From positions 496,001-560,000 of the forward strand of contig NZ_JAGKQQ010000001.1 in assembly GCF_017939745.1 (NCBI RefSeq): DNA of 64,000 nucleotides, in the 5' to 3' direction. How positions within the stretch are numbered: the stretch's first letter is position 1; the number at the start of each line of letters is the position of its first letter. The position numbers and the translations under genes are program-made. The notes under the pieces are model-generated. The model was not told where the DNA came from. It saw only the letters and a program-made list of their open reading frames with translations, and searched no databases. Below are positions 9,004 through 15,906 of the stretch, piece after piece. The DNA is from Gemmata palustris (GTDB lineage Bacteria; Planctomycetota; Planctomycetia; Gemmatales; Gemmataceae).

Positions 9004-10470
9004 TCAATCTCGTTTCACCCCGTCCCGCTCAAGGTGGGGGAGCGGTTTGAGTCCCGGCAGTGCATCGGCCTTGAGCTTGGTCGCGCCTCGCTTCTCCAGT
9101 CGCTCGACAACGGGCTTCTGCGTTCGCAGGTGCTGGTAGAAGTTGCGGATGCCGGCCGGGATCTGGAGCGAATAGTCCGTCGTCACGAATAACTTGTCCG
9201 CGTCCCGTTCCAGGTGACTGTTGGGCCGGAGGGTGCGGAAGAACCGGCCGAACTCCGCCACCGGGTACCCGGTCGGGTCGGTGGTGGTGAGCAGCCCGGT
9301 TTCCATCGGCAGCCCGGACTCGTCGCTCAACGGGAGCGCCTTCGCGTAGGTAGCGGCGCGGCCGTGGCACGAGATGCAGGACGAGACCGGGTTATCGACC
9401 GGGCCGTTCAACCGGCCGCCCAAACCGAAGTGCCGCAAGTAGGCTTTCGCCCCGTACTCGTGCCCCGGCTGCTCGATCAGGTCCGCGTTCAACCGCGTTT
9501 CTTTCAGCTTCGGGTTCGTGAACGCGCCCTTCTTCTTGAAGTCGTCACACACTTCATCGTCGTCGCCCCAACTCAGGCCGACGAACGCCATCCGGTCCCA
9601 CACGTCGGCGCCGGGCGCGCCCCCGTCGTAAACGAACGTGCCGAAGATCCACCCGCTCCGGGCCGCGACCCGCGGGTCTTTCACCGCCACGTCGAGTTGC
9701 AGCAACCGCACGGCCCGGTCCACCCGCGGCGGGGCGTAGCTCGCGGCGTCCTTGTAGATGTTCGCGGTCCACTCCAGCGAGCCCTTCAGATAGGGCACCT
9801 CTGTGGCTGGGGCGGCGGTGAACAGCAACTTGAAGCTAACCGTGTGGTCCGGGAACGTGGCGCGAGTCGGGTCCGGGTACTCCTCGGACGTGTCCCACAC
9901 CTGACCGAGTGTGTACCCGCCGCGGTCGTTCACCATCCCAACCGCCCAGTTTTGAGAAGTCGACGTCTGGAGCGTGTGAAGCTCGAACGGCCGGGAGCGG
10001 CGCTCCCGCGTGAGCCCGTGGTGGTACTCGCGGCCCGCGCCCGCCTTGTTCTTGTCACTGTCGTCGTGCATCCACGGCGCGTGGTACCACTTCCGCTTGG
10101 GGTTGTCCTGTCCGCGGAAATCGACGTCCTTGTTACCCTCCAGGCAGTACGCCAGGACCGCACGCAGGTACTTTTCCGGCTCGGCGGCGTAGTCGATCGC
10201 CTCCCACGGGAAGCGTTCGGTGGGGTTGTAGACCTCGGGGTAGTCCTGGCTCAGCCGGAACGTTTGGGCGCCCGCGGGCGGCGGGTGGGCGGGATCGAAA
10301 CTGCGGAACCGCGCTCCCGTGGGGCAATCGGGGACGCACGGCCGGAGCTCCTTGTCCTTGGCCGCCTGTTGCCGGAACGGTTTCTGGCCGCCCGGTTCCT
10401 CGGCAAGGGCGAACCCCGCGGAGACCACTAGCACCAGCCCCAAAGCCCGAACCCGTGTCGAAACCCACAT
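9004..10470 (-). CDS. secreted single-haem c-type cytochrome-like protein
   Basis: 488 residues. Signal peptide at 1-23 ending in FALA. Most of the protein is a soluble beta-rich region with no recognised fold. One haem c attachment motif, Cys365-Ile-Ser-Cys368-His369, lies about 120 residues before the end, and residues after it could include the distal Met ligand. Known families of this general shape are exported electron-transfer or haem-sensing proteins; no enzyme domain is visible. Two Cys at 45 and 49 sit near the N-terminus. The ATG at 10470 has AAGGAG upstream. It is followed by the EEP gene on the same strand. Confidence 0.8.
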   Translation of the reverse strand: MWVSTRVRALGLVLVVSAGFALAEEPGGQKPFRQQAAKDKELRPCVPDCPTGARFRSFDPAHPPPAGAQTFRLSQDYPEVYNPTERFPWEAIDYAAEPEKYLRAVLAYCLEGNKDVDFRGQDNPKRKWYHAPWMHDDSDKNKAGAGREYHHGLTRERRSRPFELHTLQTSTSQNWAVGMVNDRGGYTLGQVWDTSEEYPDPTRATFPDHTVSFKLLFTAAPATEVPYLKGSLEWTANIYKDAASYAPPRVDRAVRLLQLDVAVKDPRVAARSGWIFGTFVYDGGAPGADVWDRMAFVGLSWGDDDEVCDDFKKKGAFTNPKLKETRLNADLIEQPGHEYGAKAYLRHFGLGGRLNGPVDNPVSSCISCHGRAATYAKALPLSDESGLPMETGLLTTTDPTGYPVAEFGRFFRTLRPNSHLERDADKLFVTTDYSLQIPAGIRNFYQHLRTQKPVVERLEKRGATKLKADALPGLKPLPHLERDGVKRD

Positions 10471-10531
10471 CTGTTGGCACTCCTTGTGATCCCAGTTATT
10501 TTTTGCACGGCCGCGGACGCGCGGTGCGCCG

Positions 10532-11482
10532 TCACGGGCGCGTGATGCTCCATCGCGTCGGTCCGCCCTTCGCGAGCCCGTCGCAGAGCAGGAGCACGTC
10601 GTAAGTTCGCCCTTCCGTCTTCAGCACGGCGAGCCCCTCTGGTTTGGCCGCACCCAAGTTCGAGAACTCCCCGAGCAGTTCGGGGACCGGGCCGTTCTCC
10701 CCGAGCCGGAGGTGATCGGTTCCGTCCCAGAAGTAAATGCGGTACGTGGAGTCGCCGTCGCCGACCGGACCGGCCAGAATCAGGAACCCGCCGTTCACTG
10801 CGGTGAGATCCCGAATGCCCCGACCGCCGAGCCGGATGTAGCGCACCTGCGATTCAGTCGGGGCGTCCCAGGTACACGACAAGACGGGCACCCACGCGCC
10901 CCGGAGGACCGGCCCCCGGAAGCCGAAATGGAGGTGCCCGTCCTTGATTGCGAGCCCCTCAATATCGATGCCGTTTTCCTTGCTGGCGACCGCACGGAAC
11001 GGTCCCAATACGGGGTGCGCGTCGAGCGCCGGGGTGAGTGTCTTCGGCCCCTCTACCGCCCCTGCCGTACCATCAGCGGCGAGTTTGAACCGGAAGAATT
11101 GTTCGCGCGACTTCTTGCCCTTCACCTCTCCAAGCACGCCGTCTTCCACTTTCCGTGTCGCGCAGTGCGACCCGGTCACGTAGACGGTGCCGTTCCCTCT
11201 GTCCAAACCGACGGCTTCCAGGTCCACCTCGTCATCCCCGGCCGGCAACTTCACCGACCCGGCCGCCACGAACCCCTCTCCGTCTCGCTTCAACAACTGA
11301 ACCGTCGTCGGCTTCTTCATCTCGTCGGAGACGATCGCGAGGAAATTGCCGGTGCCGTCCACCCCGCTAACGGACGTTTGGGGCTTCTCCTTGCCGGAGA
11401 ACAGTTCGCCCGCGAAGTCCACGGGCACGCCGTGAACCGCGTGGCCGTTCGGGGCGGTCAGTACCAGTGTGACGGTTTTCAA
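10532..11482 (-). CDS. DUF3616 domain protein
   Basis: 316 residues, acidic, without a signal peptide. The whole length matches the pattern of DUF3616 proteins: short beta-strand repeats resembling a propeller (SGVDGTGNFLAIVSDE, DLEAVGLDRGNGTVYVTGSH, GIDIEGLAIKDGHLHFGFRG, IRDLTAVNGGFLILAGPVG, KPEGLAVLKTEG). The repeated D/E-x-E-G/A-L motif is typical of this family. Its biochemical role is unknown. It starts 62 bp upstream of the haem-protein gene on the same strand; the protease cassette upstream ends with its own hairpin at 11558-11589. Confidence 0.82.
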   Translation of the reverse strand: MKTVTLVLTAPNGHAVHGVPVDFAGELFSGKEKPQTSVSGVDGTGNFLAIVSDEMKKPTTVQLLKRDGEGFVAAGSVKLPAGDDEVDLEAVGLDRGNGTVYVTGSHCATRKVEDGVLGEVKGKKSREQFFRFKLAADGTAGAVEGPKTLTPALDAHPVLGPFRAVASKENGIDIEGLAIKDGHLHFGFRGPVLRGAWVPVLSCTWDAPTESQVRYIRLGGRGIRDLTAVNGGFLILAGPVGDGDSTYRIYFWDGTDHLRLGENGPVPELLGEFSNLGAAKPEGLAVLKTEGRTYDVLLLCDGLAKGGPTRWSITRP

Positions 11483-11557
11483 GATACCCTCTTGGTGTTT
11501 TGACGGTCTGTGAAGAAGCCGGCCCTTCGTTCGATGCCTGGCGCAGTTAGAACAACG

Positions 11558-11589
11558 CCCCGTGCCCGAACACTTTGTCGGGCACGGGG
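11558..11589 (-). terminator. hairpin at the end of the protease cassette
   Basis: A perfect 12-bp stem, CCCCGTGCCCGA (11558-11569) with TCGGGCACGGGG (11578-11589), loop ACACTTTG. It lies 24 bp past the stop of the last subtilase gene. The minus-strand sequence after it has only a weak T-rich segment (CGTTGTTCT), so termination or 3'-end protection is likely but not certain. Confidence 0.6.
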
Positions 11590-11612
11590 AGCAGTTTTGA
11601 TGGGCCGCGTGG

Positions 11613-13301
11613 TCACTCGGTCGGGAGGACGTCGGCGTCCGGTTGGAGCAGGCGGTTCACCGGAGTGTGCCCGTTCGTGTAACCGGTCGCGGCGATCGGT
11701 GCCGGCGCCGTGATCGGCTCACTCGCGACCGACACTCCACTAGCGGTGACGTTGATCGTCACCTGCGACGAACTGATCGCGATCGTGACCCCACCCCTGA
11801 CGGGAGCCGGTTCCGCGGACCCAACGCTTGCTTCTGTTGGCGGCGCGGACGGGACCAGCCGGGCGATGATGTGGCGCAAGTTCGGCCGGGTGCCGATCCG
11901 CTGGGTGCGCGGGCGCCCGGGCGCGTCCTGTTGGGGTGAACCCGTGGCGCGGAGGAGCGTCCGCGCCACGGCGGGAGTGAGCAGTGGGCGGTTGCGGGCG
12001 CGGAGCACGCCCTGGGCGCACCCGAGCACCCCGACCACGATGGGCGATGCGCTCGACGTACCGCTGAAGGTGTCGGTGTACCACCGGTCGCGGTCGGACC
12101 CGCCTTGCAGGTTCCCGTACCCGGTGCTGGTCACTTCCCGCCCCCAACCCTGAACGTCGACGCGCGCGCCGTAGTTCGAGAAATCGAGGCGCGAGCGGTC
12201 CGGGCCGTGGTCGCGCCCGTGGGTTCCGGGCGGCGGAGCGCCGGCCCCGACCAGAACGGCTCCGGACGTCGGGTTGTTCGGATTGAACGGGTTCCGCCAC
12301 GCCGCCGGGAACCCCGCGCCGGGGGTGTTGTAAATGGCCGCGTCCAGATTCCGCGCGCCGTTCCCGGCGGCCTCCACCACGATCACGCCGCGCGCGACCG
12401 CGTAGCGAATCGCCGCCAGGTCATCGGGCCACCATTCGATGGCGATGAATCCGTCCTGCCCGACCCCGCTGCCGCCCGGTCCGCGCCGGTGGATCTCCAG
12501 GAGCATGATGTCACCGGGCCGGAGCCGGTCGGCCGCCATGCGGATGACGCGGGCCGTCGGCAGCGTGGCGAACGACGCGGCCATCACCCGCGCGTCCGGG
12601 CAGATGCCCTCGATTCCGAACCCGTTCCGGTCGCCGCTGATCTCGCCGAGCACCGCGGTGCCGTGGTCGTCGTCGGAGATGCCGGTGCCGATCACCACGC
12701 CGCCCTGGTTCACCCGCAGGTCTTCGTGGTTGAACCGCCAGCCCCACTCGCAGTCGATGATGTTCACGCCCGCGCCGCGGCCCCCGCTCAGGGTCCAGGC
12801 GTACCGTGCGTCCACCCCGGTCGGGGCGGCGTTCAAATAGAGCTGCCGGGCCGTGAAGTTCGGAGTGGTCGCCGGCGGCTCTTCTTCCGAAGGGGCCATT
12901 TCCGCCAACACTTCGAGGTCGATCGCCACGGGCGGCTCCCCGGGCGGCTTCACGTAGGCGCCGGTCACTCCGTCCAGGCCGCGGAGCCGATCGGCGAGCG
13001 CCTCCAGATCCTCGCCCGGCGCGGAGACGTGGTAGAACGTGGCCATGTCCGCACCGGTCGCGTCCGGGAACTCCAGCGCGCGTTCCCGGATCAGATCCTC
13101 GGACACGCCGAACAGCGGTTCGATGGTGATACCCGGGCCGGCCAGGGCTTCCGCGAGTCCGCTCACGTCCGCTCCCGCGCGGGACGCGAACCCCTCCGCG
13201 GTCATGCGCAGCTCCGCAGCGGCATCGGCCACCAGGATCAGTTCGGCCCGCCCGGGGCCGGTGGACGGGGTCGGATGGGACGGGGTCTTTTTGCGGGCCA
13301 T
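11613..13301 (-). CDS. intracellular subtilase (S8) with built-in I9-like prodomain
   Basis: 562 residues. The catalytic triad is Asp183 (NIIDCEWG), His213 (DDDHGTAVLG) and Ser416 (FSGTSSASP), with oxyanion Asn314 (AAGNG), so an active peptidase S8 is predicted at about 160-480. Residues 20-125 resemble a subtilisin prodomain and match the neighbouring mini-protein 13311-13574 (ITIEPLF versus VTLEPLH; AYVKPPGEPP versus AYPKPADGPP). A 75-residue linker-like tail follows. There is no signal peptide; the protein starts MARKKT, like the other subtilase of the cluster, so it should act in the cytoplasm. GAGGAG precedes the ATG. It is the last gene of the five-gene cassette, 10 bp after the mini-protein. 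Confidence 0.92.
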   Translation of the reverse strand: MARKKTPSHPTPSTGPGRAELILVADAAAELRMTAEGFASRAGADVSGLAEALAGPGITIEPLFGVSEDLIRERALEFPDATGADMATFYHVSAPGEDLEALADRLRGLDGVTGAYVKPPGEPPVAIDLEVLAEMAPSEEEPPATTPNFTARQLYLNAAPTGVDARYAWTLSGGRGAGVNIIDCEWGWRFNHEDLRVNQGGVVIGTGISDDDHGTAVLGEISGDRNGFGIEGICPDARVMAASFATLPTARVIRMAADRLRPGDIMLLEIHRRGPGGSGVGQDGFIAIEWWPDDLAAIRYAVARGVIVVEAAGNGARNLDAAIYNTPGAGFPAAWRNPFNPNNPTSGAVLVGAGAPPPGTHGRDHGPDRSRLDFSNYGARVDVQGWGREVTSTGYGNLQGGSDRDRWYTDTFSGTSSASPIVVGVLGCAQGVLRARNRPLLTPAVARTLLRATGSPQQDAPGRPRTQRIGTRPNLRHIIARLVPSAPPTEASVGSAEPAPVRGGVTIAISSSQVTINVTASGVSVASEPITAPAPIAATGYTNGHTPVNRLLQPDADVLPTE

Positions 13302-13310
13302 TGGTGCTCC

Positions 13311-13574
13311 TCAGAGAGTGCCGGTCGATGGGGGGCCGTCGGCCGGTTTGGGGTACGCCGCCACAACAGCGGAGTTCGCGAGCAATCGGGCACAGATGTC
13401 GTCCGCGGACGCATCGGGTACGTCAGCGAAGAACTGCCCGGCGAGGTCGGGGTCCGTCGTTCCCGGGTGCAGCGGTTCCAGGGTGACGCCGATGTCGGTC
13501 GCGATCCGGGCACGTTGATCGTCCCGGGCCGTATTTCGGGCGCCCACCGGCGCCAGATGGACGGTGATGAACAT
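13311..13574 (-). CDS. stand-alone I9-like propeptide/inhibitor mini-protein
   Basis: 87 residues from the ATG at 13574 (GAGGAG upstream). The sequence alternates a strand (FITVHLAP), a helix, a strand (GVTLEPLHPG), a helix (SADDICARLLANS) and a strand (VVAAYPKP), the beta-alpha-beta pattern of the ferredoxin-like I9 prodomain fold. It resembles the N-terminal prodomain of the subtilase encoded 10 bp downstream, so I infer a trans-acting folding chaperone or inhibitor of that protease. No signal peptide. Assignment rests on pattern and context. Confidence 0.78.
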   Translation of the reverse strand: MFITVHLAPVGARNTARDDQRARIATDIGVTLEPLHPGTTDPDLAGQFFADVPDASADDICARLLANSAVVAAYPKPADGPPSTGTL

Positions 13575-13620
13575 GGCGCTCCTCGCCACAGAAAGTCTGG
13601 TGCGGTTGGGTGCGAACAGC

Positions 13621-13651
13621 GCGGTGGGGCGGTGAGCGCCCGCCCCACCGC
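13621..13651 (-). other. intergenic hairpin inside the protease cassette
   Basis: Perfect 12-bp stem GCGGTGGGGCGG / CCGCCCCACCGC with a 7-nt loop, between the fusion-protein stop (13660) and the I9-like start (13574). No T-tract follows on the minus strand, so it may be an mRNA processing or stability element instead of a terminator. Confidence 0.5.
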
Positions 13652-13659
13652 GGCCCGGG

Positions 13660-15519
13660 TCACAACACGAGGTCGGACGCGGTGGTCAGTTCCCGGGCCG
13701 GAGCGGGCGCTGCGGTCTCCGTTCCGGCGAGCGGGTCGAAGTCCGACAGGTTCCCGAACGACAGCCCGGTCGCGTCCTCGACCCGGGCGATCGGTACCTG
13801 ATAGGTGCGGAACGGGCCGAACACGAACGGCGCCTCGAAGTCGTCCTGGAGGTTCCTCTGCGTGAGCATGTACGCCGTGGCGGACAGCTTCCCGTCGGTC
13901 TTCACCATCGCGACCACCTTCCAGTAGTCGAGCGGGATGCGCGTGCCGCGGTACACCGGATCGGCGGGCGCGAGGACCGGTCCTGTAAACACCGACACCT
14001 TCAGGTTCCGCTGGTCGGTGTTGTTCAGGATGTAGTCTTCCAGGTCGTTCCAGGTGCGCTGGTTCAGATCCTTGTGTTGTGGGCAGGAATTCGTGTAGAA
14101 GAACGTGTCATTGTTCGCCGCCTTCGCGACCGCGGCCGATCCCCACACCGGGTCCAGCCGGCGGACCATGTGTCCGCGGTCCAGGTTGTTGTTGCGGTAC
14201 AGTTCGTTCCCGGACTGCGCATCAGCCGGGATGCGCGGGTCCAGGAACCAGTTATCGGCCCGGCGCAGGTTCAGCGACTGGTTCCCGTCGATGTTAACGG
14301 CGGTGAAGTAGCACAGGCGCCGGGACCGGCACATCACGACTGAGAAGTGCGTGTACGCGAGCACGAAATCGTCCCGCCCGGGCACCGAAACCGCGTCATC
14401 CTCTTGAGCGGACGACAGGATCGGTAACCGCACGCGGCGTCCGGTGCCCAGGAAGTCGGGCCGGTACCCCTCGCGCCCGGCGAGGCTCGCCGTGGTCGGG
14501 GCCTCGGGTGCGGTTCCTCCCGGCACCGCGATCCCCGGGCGCGAGGCCGGGAGTCGATCCAGTACCGAGCGAATGACTTCTGCCTTCACCGCGAAGTTGG
14601 CCGTTTTGAAGCGCCCGCCGAAGTGCAGCCCGACCGCGGCCCCGGTTTGAACGTCGAGCACCGCCGAGCCGGAGTTCCCGCCGAGGGTGGAACAGTTGTG
14701 TTGGATGTCGGTCGCGCTCGCGGCGGGCATCAGGTACCCCGGGGCGAGGCGCTTCACGTCGTAGATGTCGCGGAAGATGTTGCGCATCGCGTCCTCGCCG
14801 TTGCGCGAGTCCCATGCCGGGTACCCGACGACGGCTACCGGGCCATCAATGCGGCTGCTCGCGGCCAGTTGCACCGGTCCGGGCAACTCGTCGGCGGTGC
14901 CCAGTTCCAGCACCGCCATGTCCGGTTGGCCCGGTTCGTCCGGGGCGATGTACAACACGCGGGTGACCGGTACCTCTTTGATCGCGCCGGTTTGGTACTC
15001 TTCTTTGAAGTCGATGCGGGCGGTCAGCGACCCACCGAGCGGGCTGGGGCGGAACACGAACCCTTGCCCCCGGCCCTGCGCGAAGACGTTCGCGACGTGG
15101 CGGTTCGTGGCCACTAGCCGGTCGCCGATCACCCACGCGGTGCCGACCCATTCGTAGGTCGTGTGCCCGGTCAGTTCGACGCGCCCCACGGACCGGAGGG
15201 CCGATTCCAACACGGCCCGACTCGGGTTCAAGCGCGTCTGCCAGTATTCCAGTTCCGGTTCCTCGAACGAGTCGTTGCGCACCAGGAGCGACGGGCGCCC
15301 GTCCAAGAGGACGATCGCCTCGGAATAGTCCTGCGCGTCCGCATCGGGCAGCGGGCGCCCCTCCATAACGGCCCGGTAATCGGCCGGGGCCAGGGCGACT
15401 TCGTTCGCGTCGAGGACCGGGCGGTGCGCGGCGAGCGTCTTTTTCGACCGGTCGCGGATCTCGGCCATTAGCTCGGTGTCCGCGAGGACGGCGGTAAACG
15501 TGCGGGACAGGGAACTCAT
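13660..15519 (-). CDS. trypsin-like protease fused to NUC1/EndoG-type nuclease
   Basis: 619 residues. Residues 1-100 form an unrecognised N-terminal region. A trypsin-like (Trypsin_2) domain follows, with catalytic His141 (ATNRHVA), Asp200 (QPDMAVLEL) and Ser283 (LGGNSGSAV). Residues 345-600 are a DNA/RNA non-specific endonuclease (NUC1/Endonuclease_NS) with DRGH at 447-450 (catalytic His450) and the metal-ligand region NQRTWNDLE (Asn486, Trp490). Both active sites look complete. No signal peptide, hence a cytoplasmic location is predicted. The combination suggests a nuclease whose activity is controlled by, or released by, proteolysis; that is inference. It lies in the middle of the cassette between two I9-like mini-genes and is flanked by hairpins on both sides. 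GAGG precedes the ATG. Confidence 0.93.
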   Translation of the reverse strand: MSSLSRTFTAVLADTELMAEIRDRSKKTLAAHRPVLDANEVALAPADYRAVMEGRPLPDADAQDYSEAIVLLDGRPSLLVRNDSFEEPELEYWQTRLNPSRAVLESALRSVGRVELTGHTTYEWVGTAWVIGDRLVATNRHVANVFAQGRGQGFVFRPSPLGGSLTARIDFKEEYQTGAIKEVPVTRVLYIAPDEPGQPDMAVLELGTADELPGPVQLAASSRIDGPVAVVGYPAWDSRNGEDAMRNIFRDIYDVKRLAPGYLMPAASATDIQHNCSTLGGNSGSAVLDVQTGAAVGLHFGGRFKTANFAVKAEVIRSVLDRLPASRPGIAVPGGTAPEAPTTASLAGREGYRPDFLGTGRRVRLPILSSAQEDDAVSVPGRDDFVLAYTHFSVVMCRSRRLCYFTAVNIDGNQSLNLRRADNWFLDPRIPADAQSGNELYRNNNLDRGHMVRRLDPVWGSAAVAKAANNDTFFYTNSCPQHKDLNQRTWNDLEDYILNNTDQRNLKVSVFTGPVLAPADPVYRGTRIPLDYWKVVAMVKTDGKLSATAYMLTQRNLQDDFEAPFVFGPFRTYQVPIARVEDATGLSFGNLSDFDPLAGTETAAPAPARELTTASDLVL

Positions 15520-15562
15520 GAGCGCCTCAGAAAACGTGTGTAAACGGGTGCGAATCGCGGTG

Positions 15563-15595
15563 GTTCCACCGCCCGGACGGTCCGGGCGGTGGAAC
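15563..15595 (-). other. intergenic near-perfect palindrome in the cassette
   Basis: Arms GTTCCACCGCCCGGAC (15563-15578) and GTCCGGGCGGTGGAAC (15580-15595) are perfect reverse complements around one base. In RNA it would give a 14-bp stem with a 5-nt loop. It lies between the second I9-like gene (stop 15626) and the fusion gene (start 15519). Possible roles are transcript processing, attenuation or protein binding. Confidence 0.55.
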
Positions 15596-15625
15596 GGGGT
15601 GTTCTGGAACTCCCGCGGTGCGGCG

Positions 15626-15856
15626 CTACTGGGGGCCGTCCGGCGGGATCTGGACGTCGCCGTCCGGTTCGACCGACGCGATTCCGGGCATCGCGCCGAG
15701 GGCGGACGTTTGACCGTGATCGGCCGAGCCGGTGATGATCCCGGTCGTGGACAGGATCTGGTCCACGGTCATGCCGGCCCGAGTGAGGCTCTGAGCGACT
15801 TCGTCGATCCGGCCCAGTTGTGCGGGATCGACGGTGACGACGATGCGCGTTTTCAT
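15626..15856 (-). CDS. second stand-alone I9-like mini-protein
   Basis: 76 residues. The pattern MKTRIVVTVDP, helix (GRIDEVAQSLTRAG), strand (MTVDQILSTTG), strand (IITGSAD), helix and strand (GIASVEPDGDVQIPP) is that of a free-standing I9/subtilisin-prodomain-like ferredoxin fold; such proteins bind the active-site cleft of S8 peptidases with their C-terminal strand (family knowledge). GAGGAGAGCC precedes the ATG. It lies 50 bp after the upstream subtilase gene and before the fusion gene. It is different in sequence from the other mini-protein, so each may serve one of the two subtilases. Confidence 0.8.
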   Translation of the reverse strand: MKTRIVVTVDPAQLGRIDEVAQSLTRAGMTVDQILSTTGIITGSADHGQTSALGAMPGIASVEPDGDVQIPPDGPQ

Positions 15857-15871
15857 GGCTCTCCTCGCGAG

Positions 15872-15894
15872 CCGCCCCGGTTCGACCGGGGCGG
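15872..15894 (-). other. intergenic hairpin between subtilase and I9-like genes
   Basis: Stem CCGCCCCGGT (15872-15881) / ACCGGGGCGG (15885-15894), 10 bp perfect with loop TCG, no T-tract. It occupies the short gap between the subtilase stop (15907) and the mini-protein ribosome site. Confidence 0.5.
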
Positions 15895-15906
15895 GGACGT
15901 TCGTGG

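Noticed and set aside
9214-10431. 405-codon plus-strand frame
   Set aside because: Opposite the haem-protein gene, which has a signal peptide, CxxCH and a Shine-Dalgarno sequence.
12105-13865. 586-codon plus-strand frame
   Set aside because: Opposite the subtilase and I9-like genes, whose catalytic motifs are intact.
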